22,164 nucleotides of DNA. Origin: Planctomycetaceae bacterium (GTDB lineage: Bacteria > Planctomycetota > Planctomycetia > Pirellulales > UBA1268). Position numbers and translations under genes: made by a program. Positions 1 through 8,005 of this stretch are shown here, piece after piece. Within the stretch, counting starts at the first letter, position 1. The number at the start of each line of letters is the position of its first letter. The stretch spans positions 1 through 22,164 of the forward strand of contig SIAG01000014.1 in the NCBI GenBank assembly GCA_009691925.1, in the 5' to 3' direction. Under the pieces are notes generated by a model. That model searched no databases, was not told the origin of the DNA, and worked only from the letters and a program-made list of their open reading frames with translations.

Positions 1-199
1 CAACGATTTTTCCAAGCCACGATCGCTTTGCCTTCGCAAACTTCACGATCCCAACGAAGTCATCTGCGCCACAGATTACAGCGCAGATCGCGATCACAAC
101 GAACGTCATGAGCGGATAGGTGACCTTCCGGGTCCTCGGATCAGTCAGGTTTGCGAAATGAACCTGGATACTCGGGATACTCGACTTCGTAATTGGCAC
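1..199 (-). CDS. ISAs1-family transposase, N-terminal part (cut by window edge)
   Basis: Reading the minus strand from a GTG at 199-197 gives an open frame of 66 codons that runs off the left edge. It contains FANLTDPRTRKVTYPL, then VIAICAVICGADDF, then FAKAKRSWLGKIV. This is the hallmark N-terminus of ISAs1-type (H-repeat) transposases, the DDE_Tnp_1-associated region: F-x-x-L-x-DPR, then a hydrophobic IALCAVICGA-like helix, then the F-x-x-x-K-x-x-WL element. The catalytic DDE core lies outside the window. The GTG is chosen because a perfect GGAGG (minus strand, 211-207) sits seven bases upstream. The gene faces away from the PEP-CTERM gene it abuts, and very little non-coding sequence separates the two. 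That suggests insertion into that gene, possibly with loss of part of the element's end. Family assignment is from pattern memory but the motif run is distinctive. Confidence 0.8.
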   Translation of the reverse strand, partial: MPITKSSIPSIQVHFANLTDPRTRKVTYPLMTFVVIAICAVICGADDFVGIVKFAKAKRSWLGKIV

Positions 200-1368
200 G
201 GGCAGTCCTCCATGACCACGACACGCTGACGACCTTCACGAACTCGGCCAGTGGTCTGATCCACGGAGACGACGTCGGCTTCTACGCGGACTCCACCACC
301 GACGCCATTGACAACTATGGGACGATCACCGGCAACATCACGGCCGGTGTCGAGTTCGACACCAGTTTTAGCAATATCGGCGTCCTCACCAACCATGCCG
401 GAGCGCTGATCGAATCGTCGGGCGGTGATGGGGTTCTTGTCGGAACCTACGGCAATGACTTCGCCGCTGACACCGTCTCCAACGCCGGCTCGATCCGCGG
501 GGCGAACTCGGGCGTGCGGGTGGAGAACGGCAAGCTGTTGTCGCTTGTGAACACCGGGACGATCGCCTTTAGCGGCGTCGGGAGTGGCCCGGCGGTTGTT
601 GTCGGCCCGGCCGGCATTCTCGGCGACGCCTCCGGCACCAGTGGACCAGCGATCGTGAGCACCGGCACCGGCGCCCTGCTCGCTGGTGGCATCATCAACT
701 CGGGCACGATCAATCAGGGCTTCCTGATTGGAAACCAGAATGTCTCCGTCGGGGGGGGAAGCGGCTTGGGGGTGTTCAACGGCGGCACGCTCAACGTCGT
801 CAACGGCAACCTGACGTTCACCGACGGCACGCTCCAGCTCAAGGCTGACGTGTCGGTCAATGGCGGCACGGGGCTGTTTCTCAACAATGCGACGCTCGAC
901 CTGCTCGCCAATCAGACGGTGACCGGCAACTTCCAGCAGTCGTCCTCCGGCACGGCCCTGATCGAGCTGCTGGGGCTGACGCCGGGGAGCTACGGCCACC
1001 TCGGCGTCACCGGCACCGCTGACTTTGCCGGCGCCCTAGCTCTCAACGACTCGCAGCTTTCCGGTGGGATCGCCCCGGGCGAGACGTTTGAGCTCTTCAG
1101 CTTCGCCTCCTACACCGGGGGCTTCAGCTCGCTATTTATGAATGGCTCGGCCCTCTCCTCGCTCGGCACTGGTGCGTGGGCCTACGGAGGCCTGATCCTG
1201 ACCGAGATCTGGACCGGGACAACGATGAGTCTGTCGGTGACCGGCACGGCTGTGCCGGAGATCGACCCGGCTGCGGCGGGGAGCGTGGTGTCGCTCGTCG
1301 GCGGAGTCCTTGCCCTCCTCGAGCGCCGGCTGCGGCGCCGCGGCCGGGCTCCTCTCCAGGCCGGGTGA
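193..1368 (+). CDS. PEP-CTERM secreted beta-repeat protein, 5'-disrupted remnant
   Basis: The frame opens after a stop at 190-192 with a TTG that is unlikely to be a real start: the first codons lie inside the transposase region and there is no signal peptide. Recognisable passenger sequence begins near 223. Residues 10-200 are Gly/Ser/Thr/Asn-rich imperfect repeats of the kind NSGTI, NYGTITG and NAGSI, expected of a beta-solenoid like autotransporter passengers. Further beta-rich sequence follows to about residue 350. The C-terminus has VPEIDPAAAG, a hydrophobic segment and ERRLRRR, the planctomycete variant of the PEP-CTERM exosortase sorting signal. The intact protein would be exported, cleaved and placed at the cell surface by an exosortase encoded elsewhere. 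The missing signal peptide and N-terminal repeats, next to an ISAs1 transposase, mark it as an insertion-interrupted gene whose other half should lie beyond the left edge. Confidence 0.75.
   Translation: MARAVLHDHDTLTTFTNSASGLIHGDDVGFYADSTTDAIDNYGTITGNITAGVEFDTSFSNIGVLTNHAGALIESSGGDGVLVGTYGNDFAADTVSNAGSIRGANSGVRVENGKLLSLVNTGTIAFSGVGSGPAVVVGPAGILGDASGTSGPAIVSTGTGALLAGGIINSGTINQGFLIGNQNVSVGGGSGLGVFNGGTLNVVNGNLTFTDGTLQLKADVSVNGGTGLFLNNATLDLLANQTVTGNFQQSSSGTALIELLGLTPGSYGHLGVTGTADFAGALALNDSQLSGGIAPGETFELFSFASYTGGFSSLFMNGSALSSLGTGAWAYGGLILTEIWTGTTMSLSVTGTAVPEIDPAAAGSVVSLVGGVLALLERRLRRRGRAPLQAG
207..211 (-). promoter_or_regulatory. Ribosome binding site that fixes the transposase start
   Basis: The minus strand reads GGAGG here, seven bases before the GTG at 199-197. 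It decides the start of the partial ISAs1-type transposase over the internal ATG further in. It also shows that the mobile element reaches at least to position 211. Confidence 0.6.
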
Positions 1369-1427
1369 TCGACGGGGCGATCGGGCTCGCAAGACCGCCG
1401 CAGAACCGCCGCCGCCGACCGGGCGGA

Positions 1428-1456
1428 GCCCCCCGCGCCGCCATGGCGCGGGGGGC
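1428..1456. terminator. Strong GC hairpin after the PEP-CTERM gene
   Basis: A perfect 12-bp inverted repeat, GCCCCCCGCGCC (1428-1439) and GGCGCGGGGGGC (1445-1456), with a five-base loop, lies 60 bases after the PEP-CTERM stop and 80 bases before the toxin-antitoxin pair. No T-run follows on either strand, so it is not a textbook intrinsic terminator. It may act as a factor-assisted terminator or RNA 3' end. A -10-like TATACT (1461-1466) comes immediately after, without a clear -35, and could serve the downstream operon. Confidence 0.45.
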
Positions 1457-1538
1457 GTCGTATACTGGGTGGGGCTTGGGCCTTCAGGACGTCGTTGGCG
1501 GCTTGAAAGGCCCATGCATTCCCTAGGGAGATGCACCC

Positions 1539-1793
1539 GTGACTGAAGTGACGATGCAAATCCCCGAGTCTGCCTTCTCCGCGATGCATGCCGCGCCGAG
1601 TGAATTCGCAAGAGAGATGCGAATTGCGGCAGCCGTGAAGTGGTACGAGCTCGGCCGGGTGTCTCAAGGAAGAGCCGCTGAAATTGCAGGGCTTACACGC
1701 GCTGGCTTCATCGACGCCCTCGGCATCTATCGCGTGTCTCCCTTCCAGTGCACGGCCGATGAGTTGGCCAAGGACCTGGCCGATGCGGATTGA
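1539..1793 (+). CDS. UPF0175 family antitoxin-like protein
   Basis: The 84-residue product matches the UPF0175 pattern. It has an N-terminal strand (VTMQIPESAF), a helix, then the helix-turn-helix-like block AVKWYELGRVSQGRAAEIAG followed by LTRAGFIDAL. Family members are small, probably DNA-binding antitoxins encoded just before DUF3368 PIN-like toxins, as here. The GTG start at 1539 is supported by AGGGAG (1524-1529) at good spacing. The stop overlaps the downstream toxin start by eleven bases, which implies translational coupling. By analogy it should bind its own promoter and neutralise the toxin; neither is visible directly. Length is normal for the family. Confidence 0.85.
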   Translation: MTEVTMQIPESAFSAMHAAPSEFAREMRIAAAVKWYELGRVSQGRAAEIAGLTRAGFIDALGIYRVSPFQCTADELAKDLADAD

Positions 1794-2268
1794 CGACGTC
1801 GTCGTGAACGCGTCGCCGCTGATCAGCTTGTTTCGCAGTGGCCAAGCCGAGCTGTTGCCTCGACTTTTCCGCCGCATCGTCGTTCCCGACGCGGTGTGGA
1901 ACGAAGTCGTGGTTGAAGACAAAGACGATGCGGTTGCCCGGGAATTGTCGGCCCAGTCGTGGCCGGTCCGCGAAAGCGTGAATCCCTCGCCCCGTGTGAA
2001 CGCGTGGAATCTCGGCGCGGGCGAGACGGCGGTGCTTAGCCATGCGCTGGCACATCGGCCACACCGAGCGATCATCGATGACGCCGCCGCTCGACGGTGT
2101 GCCATCACGCTGGACATTCCCGTTCTGGGAACAGGAGGAATAATCGTGTTGGCAAAGCGTCGCGGACTCATCCCCTCGATTGGGGCCTCGCTTGAAAAAC
2201 TGCGAGCGGGCGGACTTTGGCCTTCCGATGAGCTCGTGACCGCGCTCAAGGCCCAGGCAGGGGAGTAA
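1783..2268 (+). CDS. DUF3368 PIN-like toxin (putative nuclease)
   Basis: The ATG at 1783, overlapping the antitoxin, gives 161 residues starting MRIDDVVVNASPLISL, the DUF3368 N-terminus (V-x-[DN]-x-SPLI-x-L). A longer frame reaches up to a TTG at 1684, but that part lies inside the antitoxin gene and is not conserved-looking. Further hallmarks are IVVPDAVWNEVV near residue 38, an acidic site in NLGAGETAVL, and AIIDDAAARRCA. DUF3368 proteins are divergent PIN-fold ribonucleases that serve as toxins with UPF0175 partners. The first PIN aspartate position is Asn (VVNASPL), a substitution common in the family as I remember it, so activity cannot be ruled out. The gene ends 50 bases before the convergent nucleotidyltransferase gene. 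Confidence 0.85.
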   Translation: MRIDDVVVNASPLISLFRSGQAELLPRLFRRIVVPDAVWNEVVVEDKDDAVARELSAQSWPVRESVNPSPRVNAWNLGAGETAVLSHALAHRPHRAIIDDAAARRCAITLDIPVLGTGGIIVLAKRRGLIPSIGASLEKLRAGGLWPSDELVTALKAQAGE

Positions 2269-2315
2269 TGCGGGATATCCCAGCGGTCGACTCCTTGCCG
2301 TCTGTGGGCGCCGCG

Positions 2316-2975
2316 TCAGCCGTCGGGATTGGCGAGGAGCTCGGCCAGCCGGGGGCGGAGCGACGCTGGGACGCGATCGAGCGTCGCGGCGTCGATGAGG
2401 CCGACGTCGATCATGTCGAGGAGATGGACTCGATCCTTGAGCCGGTAGGCCGTCAGCTTCATCCCGACCAATCGGTCGAGATCGATCGTTCGGTAGCCGT
2501 CGAGGATCTCCGCCGCCGACAGATCGGGGGATGGGACCGCATCGTTTGGCTTCACCCGTTCGCCGGCGAAGAGGATGTGGACCGCCTCCCGGGCCTTCCC
2601 TTCGGGACCGTCGACGAAGATGTCGATCCCGAACGTGAAGGAGTGAATGAAGCCGACCGACTCGAGGGCGGCTTTGACGGCGTCGAAGTCGGCCCGGGCG
2701 ACGAGGAGATCGACGTCGACTGTCGTCCGTACCGCCGCCGGATCGATCCGGGCCACCCAGGCCGCCACGGCATGACCGCCGACGACCGCGTGGGGGATCC
2801 CTCGGGCCTCGAGCGCCGTCACCGCGCGGCGGAGTCGTTCCTTTACCATGGCGATCGCTTGCTCAATCCGGTCGAGGACGTCAAACCCAAACGCGACCAC
2901 GCTCGGCTTTCCAGACAGCTCGCTGCCTGGGCTCGGATCCGACTTGATGGGCTTCGTGGGGGGAGATTCGGCCAT
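2316..2975 (-). CDS. Nucleotidyltransferase-fold protein (MNT/AbiEii-like)
   Basis: From the ATG at 2975 the product has 219 residues. The core is HAVVGGHAVAAW (residues 62-73) followed by RTTVDVDLLV (83-92), the G-G then D-x-D layout of small nucleotidyltransferases where the two Asp bind metal. The rest (LDRLVGMKLTAYRLKDRVHLLDMIDVG at about 167-193, cited by position) is like the C-terminal part of AbiEii-type or planctomycete nucleotidyltransferase-like proteins. The first 30 residues are Pro/Ser/Lys-rich. An alternative start at 2849 (MVKERLRR) would give 177 residues, but helix-like sequence before it argues for the longer form. A still longer open frame to 3266 runs into the upstream region of the next gene and is rejected. 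It lies next to a toxin-antitoxin pair but has no obvious antitoxin of its own. The substrate is unknown. Confidence 0.7.
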   Translation of the reverse strand: MAESPPTKPIKSDPSPGSELSGKPSVVAFGFDVLDRIEQAIAMVKERLRRAVTALEARGIPHAVVGGHAVAAWVARIDPAAVRTTVDVDLLVARADFDAVKAALESVGFIHSFTFGIDIFVDGPEGKAREAVHILFAGERVKPNDAVPSPDLSAAEILDGYRTIDLDRLVGMKLTAYRLKDRVHLLDMIDVGLIDAATLDRVPASLRPRLAELLANPDG

Positions 2976-3221
2976 TCCCCGAGTGTAGCCGGAGGGGGAA
3001 ATGGACCGCGCCGGCTCGATCATAGAGTGTACAAACAACCAGTATCTTTTTCCAAGATTGCCGCGGTCTGACGCTCGGGGAGATGGGCCGAGGGCCCCGT
3101 TGAACTGCGGCCGATAGGGCGTCGGTGAGACCGCATACGATCCACATACGTCGATTCCGGCCGGTGGGCTAGAATCGGTTAAATCCTCATTTCCGCCATT
3201 TCGACGCCCCGGAATCGCATC

Positions 3222-5237
3222 ATGGTGTTTGCCCGTCAGCGTGGCGTTGCCCTTCATCATGCCCACCGCTTGCTCTCCTGGATCTTCGCGGTGGTCGCAA
3301 TTGCATGCCCCTTGGGCCTGCCCGAATCGCCTGCCGCCGAGAGGCCTGTCGCAGCCCCCGAGGCCGCGGAAGCCTTTCCTTTCGAGGCCCTCGACGGCAG
3401 CGCGATCGAGTTTGATACGTCAGCCCGCTGCCATGTGATTGCCTTCCTCGGCGCCGGTTGCCCGGTAGCCCGGCAGTACGCCGTCCGCCTCGAGGCGATC
3501 GCGGCCGACTACGCCGATCAGGGCGTGCGGGTGATCGGCGTCGATGCCAACCGCCAGGATTCGGCCGACGAGTTTCAAGCTGCGGCCCGGGAGATGGGGG
3601 TGACGTTCCCGCTTGTCATGGATCCCCGCCAGCGGATCGCCCGCGCGCTCGGCGCCACCCGGACCGGCGGGGTGGTGGTCCTCGATGCGCTCGAAAGAGT
3701 CGCCTACGCCGGCCGGGTCGACGATCAATTCGCCCCCGGCGTCGCCCGCGCTGCCGCGACGACCCACGAGCTCACCGCCGCGCTGGATGATCTCCTTGCC
3801 GGGCGCTCCGTGGCCATGCCGCGGACCGAGCCGGTCGGCTGCCTGATCACGTTCGATCTCGACAGCGACCTCGTCGCCGAGGCCGCTCCGACTTTCCACC
3901 GCGACATCGTCCCCCTCCTCCAGACGCATTGCCTCGAATGCCACCGCACCGGCGAGATCGGCCCCTTCGATGTCTCGACGCTCGACGAGGTGCGCGGCTG
4001 GGCCGCGATGATGCTCGAGACGATGGAGCAGCAGCGGATGCCCCCCTGGCACGCCGCTGCGGAGCACGGCAGCTTCAAGAACGCCCGCCAACTCCCCCCC
4101 GCCGCGACGGCGCTCTTTCGAACGTGGCTCGAGGCGGGGATGCCCGCTGGCGATCCAACCGAGAGCCCGCCGGCGCCAGCTCTGGTCGAGGGCTGGCGCC
4201 TGCCGCGGGCTCCCGACAGACTTGTGCCGCTCGCGCGCCGGCCCTACCCCGTGCCGGCCTCGGGGACGGTCGACTACCAATACTTCGTCGCCGATCCGCA
4301 CTTCGAGGACGAAACCTGGATCTCGGCAGCGCAGTGTGTGCCGGGAGCGCCGTCGGTCGTCCACCATGGAATCGTCTTCGTCCGCCCCGAGAGTCTCTCC
4401 GAGTTCCGGGGGATGAGCTTCGTCACCGCCTATGTGCCTGGCCAGCGCGCCACCGTCTTTCCTCCGGGGCATGCCCGGCGGATCCCCGCCCGGTCGAAGT
4501 TTGTCTTTCAGATGCACTACACCCCCGATGGCCGCGAGCGGGAGGATCTGACGAGCGTCGGCGTCGTGACGATGCCGCGCGAGGAGGTGACCCACGAGGT
4601 CGTGACGCTCGCTGCGATCGATCAGGACTTCGAGATCCCCCCGCACGCCGCCAACCATGAGGTCCGTGCCGAGCTGAAGGGCTTTTCCAAGGGGAGCACG
4701 CTCCTCACGGTCTCGCCCCACATGCATCTCCGCGGCAAGGCTTTTGAGGTGCGGGCGCGGCGGGGAAGCGAGACGGAGACGCTGCTGGTCGTCCCGCACT
4801 ACGATTTCAACTGGCAGCACACCTATGAGTTTTCCGAGCCGCTCCTGCTGGATGGAGTCGACGCCCTCGAGATCGTCGCCCGCTTCGACAACTCCGCCGC
4901 CAATCCGACCAACCCTGATCCCGCCGAGACCGTGATGTGGGGGGAGCAGACCTGGGAAGAGATGGCGCTGGCCTTCGTCGAGGTCGCCAAGCCGCTGGTG
5001 GCGCCGGAGGAAACGGCGTCGGCCGTGGCTGCGACTGGCGCGGAGCCGGAGGACAGCGTCGCAGCGGCCCGGGCTGATTCGTTCCTGGTCCGGTTCGACG
5101 CCAATCATGACGGCGTGGTCGTCCGCACCGAGGCCAGCCGAATCGTTCGCGACTATTCCTTCTCGATCCTCGATGCCGACGGTGATGGCCGAATCACCCG
5201 CGACGAGGCGCTCCAGGCGATGCGGGGGCGGCGTTGA
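3222..5237 (+). CDS. Secreted redoxin / cytochrome c / Cu-monooxygenase-like / EF-hand protein
   Basis: The 671-residue product has an N-terminal hydrophobic segment (residues 17-32) ending near SPAAE, so it is probably exported. Domain order: thioredoxin-like redoxin at 50-195 with a single Cys in FLGAGCPVARQY and no CxxC; a c-type haem site CLECH at 237-241; a region at 340-590 like the ascorbate-dependent type II copper monooxygenases (PHM/DBM fold), with candidate copper ligands in VHHG (381-382), QMHY (432) and PHMHLRG (500-502); then two EF-hand loops, DANHDGVVVRTE (626-637) and DADGDGRITRDE (651-662). This architecture recurs in planctomycetes; substrate and electron donor are unknown. 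The ATG at 3222 is weakly supported by GGAA upstream. Its stop overlaps the start of the MMPL exporter, so the two are almost certainly co-translated. Confidence 0.82.
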   Translation: MVFARQRGVALHHAHRLLSWIFAVVAIACPLGLPESPAAERPVAAPEAAEAFPFEALDGSAIEFDTSARCHVIAFLGAGCPVARQYAVRLEAIAADYADQGVRVIGVDANRQDSADEFQAAAREMGVTFPLVMDPRQRIARALGATRTGGVVVLDALERVAYAGRVDDQFAPGVARAAATTHELTAALDDLLAGRSVAMPRTEPVGCLITFDLDSDLVAEAAPTFHRDIVPLLQTHCLECHRTGEIGPFDVSTLDEVRGWAAMMLETMEQQRMPPWHAAAEHGSFKNARQLPPAATALFRTWLEAGMPAGDPTESPPAPALVEGWRLPRAPDRLVPLARRPYPVPASGTVDYQYFVADPHFEDETWISAAQCVPGAPSVVHHGIVFVRPESLSEFRGMSFVTAYVPGQRATVFPPGHARRIPARSKFVFQMHYTPDGREREDLTSVGVVTMPREEVTHEVVTLAAIDQDFEIPPHAANHEVRAELKGFSKGSTLLTVSPHMHLRGKAFEVRARRGSETETLLVVPHYDFNWQHTYEFSEPLLLDGVDALEIVARFDNSAANPTNPDPAETVMWGEQTWEEMALAFVEVAKPLVAPEETASAVAATGAEPEDSVAAARADSFLVRFDANHDGVVVRTEASRIVRDYSFSILDADGDGRITRDEALQAMRGRR

Positions 5238-7654
5238 CCCCTGATCCCGCGCCGTCGGGTCATGGGCCCGGCGCGACATCGGCCGCTCCCTCCCCGCCGA
5301 GGCTCTCGGCCACCGCGCGGGCGTTCGCGGCCGTTATCGATCATCCCTGGCTCTGCCTCCTCTTCACCCTCGGGCTCTCCGCGCTCGCCGCCGCCGGCTA
5401 CCGCGACCCAGGCTTCGCCGAAGCGGTCTGGAAGGGAACGTGGTGGCAGGCGAAGGGCGAGGGCGATGCGCCCAAGGACCGTCCCGCTGGTGCCGCTGGT
5501 GGGCCGGCAGCGGCCCCGCGCGCCGAGGTCTCCCGGGGGCGGCCGAAGCGCGCAGGCCGCGGTCGGGGCTCGGCCCTCGGCCGGGCCGACGCGATCATGG
5601 TGGTGGAATGCCCGCAGGTGTTCACGCGCGAAGGGACCGTCGCCCTCCGGCATGTCGTCGAGCGCTTGGAGAGCCTCGACGCGGTGGCCGGGATCACCTG
5701 GCTCGACCGGGCGCCGCCGCTCAACATCTTTGGCCTCGACGAGCCGATCCTCCCGCGCGGCCCTGCTTCACCGAAGCGCTTTGATGTGGCGCGAGCCAAG
5801 GCCCTCGACCATCCGCTCGTTGTCGGGCAGCTCCTCTCCCCCGACGCCCAGACGCTCCTCCTTTTGATCACCTACGACTGGGCGCTGGTGCAGGACGAGG
5901 CTGACGTCACCGAGGTCCTCGTGGAGACGGCCGAGGCCGCGGCGGCCGAGCATCCAGAGGTGCCGATCTCGGTGGCTCTCACCGGCCCGGTGCCGATCCG
6001 GCTGGAATGGGTGCGCAACCGCGACGCCAACGAACGGCTCTTCCAGTTTGTCGGCTATGGCCTGATTCTCGCCCTCTCCGCCGTCCTCTTCCGGGGGCTC
6101 TCGGTCGTCTTCGTGACGGCCGCAGCGCCGAGCTTGGGGGTCTTCTGGACGCTCGGGCTTGTCCGCGCGATCGGCCTCCAAGACAACCCCTTCAGCCACG
6201 TCATCCTGCCGGTGCTGCTGAGCCTCGTCGGCTTCGCCGATTCGGTCCACATGATGGTCGACATCCGCCGCGGGCTCGCCGCCGGGCTCGCGCCGCGCGA
6301 GGCCTGCCGGAGGGCGCTGGGGACCGTCGGCGTGGCCTGTTTCCTGACGATGATCACGACCGCGATCGGGATGGCGTCGCTGTCGCTGGCGCGCCATGAG
6401 GTGGTCCGCGACTTCGGCTGGTCGTGCGTCATCGGCGTCGCCTGCACGTGGGTGGCGGTGCTGACGGTGCTGCCGCTGTGCTGCGTTACCCCCTGGAGCC
6501 GCGTCCTCGCCCGCGGCGCTGGCCGGGAAGTGATCGGCGGCCAACTCCACCACATCGCCCGCGGCATCGACTTCACCCTTCGCCACGCCCGGATCACCTG
6601 CGCCCTGACGATCGGGCTGTTTGTGGTGCTCGGATTCGTGGCGCTGCGGCTTGAGCCGGATGACCGCAAGGCGAACATCCTTCCCCCCGGGAGCGCCGCG
6701 CAGCGCGCTCTCGACCACCTCGACAAGGCGTTGGGGGGGCTCGACGTCTGCTCGGCCGATCTTGAGTGGACCGACGGGAAGACCCCGGAGGAGATCGCCG
6801 ATGTCCTCGGCGAGGTCGATGGCGTGATCGCCGCCGAATCGCTCTTCGGCCATCCGCTCTCCGTCTGCCGGCTCATCGATGCCCTTCCCGGGGAGGGGCC
6901 GGCGCGCGATCGGATGGATCTCCTCGACCTCCTGCCGCCGCCGCTCAAGGAGAGCCTCTACGATCCGGTGAAGCGGACGGCGCGGGTGACCTTCCGCGTT
7001 CCCGACCGGGGCACGGTCGCCTGCAAGCCGACGTTCGAACGGGTTGACGAGGCCCTGCAGCGGATCGAGGGAGCGCATCCCGGCTTCGAGCTTTCGCTCT
7101 CGGGTGAGCCGATCGTGCGGTGGCGCGAACTCTATCAGGTCGTCGTCGACCTGGCCCGCAGCCTCGGCACCGCCGCTATCGAAATCCTCGTCGTCATGAT
7201 GGTGGCCTTCCGGTCACTGCGGCTGGGGCTGATCGCGATCATCCCCAACATGCTCCCGCTGGCCGCCGCCACCGGCTGGATGGTGGCGACGGGGCAGCCG
7301 CTCGACATCGTTTCGGTGTGTGCCCTGACGATCTGCCTGGGGATCGCCGTCGACGATACGATCCACTTCCTCTCTCGCTATCGCTTCGAGCTCAATCAGG
7401 GGCTCGAGAAGACCGCGGCGATCCGTCAGGCGTTCGCCGAGGTGGGAACCGGGATGATCATGACGACGATCGTACTCGTGGCAGGATTCTCGGCGGTTCT
7501 CGCCAGCGACAGCCGCGATCACCGCGACTTCGCCTCGCTCGGCATCGTCACCCTCGGCATCGCGCTGTTGTGCGACATGTTCTGCCTGCCGGCGCTCGTG
7601 GCGGTGTTTGACAAGCCACCCGGGGATTCGAAGCGAATCCCACAGGATGGATGA
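5234..7654 (+). CDS. RND/MMPL-family membrane exporter
   Basis: The 806-residue product has the double RND topology. A first membrane helix lies near 36-54, then a periplasmic domain, then five helices between 270 and 416 containing GFADSVHMMVD (333-343). A second half begins with the helix at 456-472, then a periplasmic domain, then five helices between 643 and 792 containing GIAVDDTIHFLSRYRFE (703-719). The two Asp of VDDT and the Asp of GFADS are the usual proton-relay positions. MMPL/SSD proteins export lipids, hopanoids or other hydrophobic compounds using the proton gradient; the cargo here cannot be told. The start is TTG at 5234, overlapping the upstream stop by four bases. An unusual Ala/Arg/Gly/Pro-rich stretch (about residues 75-118) follows the first helix. 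The frame ends just before the convergent antitoxin gene. Confidence 0.85.
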   Translation: MTPDPAPSGHGPGATSAAPSPPRLSATARAFAAVIDHPWLCLLFTLGLSALAAAGYRDPGFAEAVWKGTWWQAKGEGDAPKDRPAGAAGGPAAAPRAEVSRGRPKRAGRGRGSALGRADAIMVVECPQVFTREGTVALRHVVERLESLDAVAGITWLDRAPPLNIFGLDEPILPRGPASPKRFDVARAKALDHPLVVGQLLSPDAQTLLLLITYDWALVQDEADVTEVLVETAEAAAAEHPEVPISVALTGPVPIRLEWVRNRDANERLFQFVGYGLILALSAVLFRGLSVVFVTAAAPSLGVFWTLGLVRAIGLQDNPFSHVILPVLLSLVGFADSVHMMVDIRRGLAAGLAPREACRRALGTVGVACFLTMITTAIGMASLSLARHEVVRDFGWSCVIGVACTWVAVLTVLPLCCVTPWSRVLARGAGREVIGGQLHHIARGIDFTLRHARITCALTIGLFVVLGFVALRLEPDDRKANILPPGSAAQRALDHLDKALGGLDVCSADLEWTDGKTPEEIADVLGEVDGVIAAESLFGHPLSVCRLIDALPGEGPARDRMDLLDLLPPPLKESLYDPVKRTARVTFRVPDRGTVACKPTFERVDEALQRIEGAHPGFELSLSGEPIVRWRELYQVVVDLARSLGTAAIEILVVMMVAFRSLRLGLIAIIPNMLPLAAATGWMVATGQPLDIVSVCALTICLGIAVDDTIHFLSRYRFELNQGLEKTAAIRQAFAEVGTGMIMTTIVLVAGFSAVLASDSRDHRDFASLGIVTLGIALLCDMFCLPALVAVFDKPPGDSKRIPQDG

Positions 7655-7724
7655 ACCACAAGCGTCACCCGTGGCCAATCTGCCGGTGGTTGCGAAAACG
7701 CTTCGCGACACACCGGCGGGGGAA

Positions 7725-8003
7725 TCAGCGGGATTCGTCAGCCAGTGGGTTGTGCCAGTCAACCGAAGGAAATCGCCCGAAGTCGCGGTCGCTCAATTCG
7801 GCGATGTCGTCGTAGTTAAAGCCCGTCCGCAGCCCCAGATCGGAGGGTTGGGTGCGGTAGGGAAGGGCGACGCGGGACTCCATGGCATCGAGTCCAAGGC
7901 GAAGGGCCTCGTTGACGACGTCCTTCATCGACCGGCCCAAGGCCTCCGCATCCGATCGCAGTCGTTCGACGAGAGCGTCGTCAAGCGTCAGTGTGGTTCG
8001 CAT
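7725..8003 (-). CDS. Ribbon-helix-helix antitoxin (VapB-type), apparently orphan
   Basis: The 92-residue product begins MRTTLTLDDALVERLRSDAE, then GRSMKDVVNEALRLGL. This is the ribbon-helix-helix fold of VapB-type antitoxins, with the N-terminal strand contacting DNA and the two helices dimerising. The C-terminal half (from about residue 48) is the acidic, poorly ordered part that would wrap a PIN toxin. No toxin gene follows: only 70 bases separate its stop from the end of the convergent MMPL gene. It is therefore an orphan antitoxin or solitary regulator. A perfect palindrome just upstream of its start suggests autoregulation. The ATG at 8003 has no strong Shine-Dalgarno sequence. Confidence 0.8.
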   Translation of the reverse strand: MRTTLTLDDALVERLRSDAEALGRSMKDVVNEALRLGLDAMESRVALPYRTQPSDLGLRTGFNYDDIAELSDRDFGRFPSVDWHNPLADESR

Positions 8004-8005
8004 GA

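Noticed and set aside
1684..1782. Upstream TTG start for the DUF3368 toxin
   Set aside because: It lies wholly inside the antitoxin gene and encodes no family sequence. The ATG at 1783 begins exactly at the conserved N-terminus.
2976..3266. 97-residue N-terminal extension of the nucleotidyltransferase
   Set aside because: It would overlap the start of the divergent redoxin gene, is low-complexity, and has no matching family sequence.
3420..5279. 619-residue open frame on the minus strand
   Set aside because: It is antisense to the redoxin/monooxygenase gene, has Arg/Asp/Gly-rich shadow composition with no domain, and reflects high GC at third positions.
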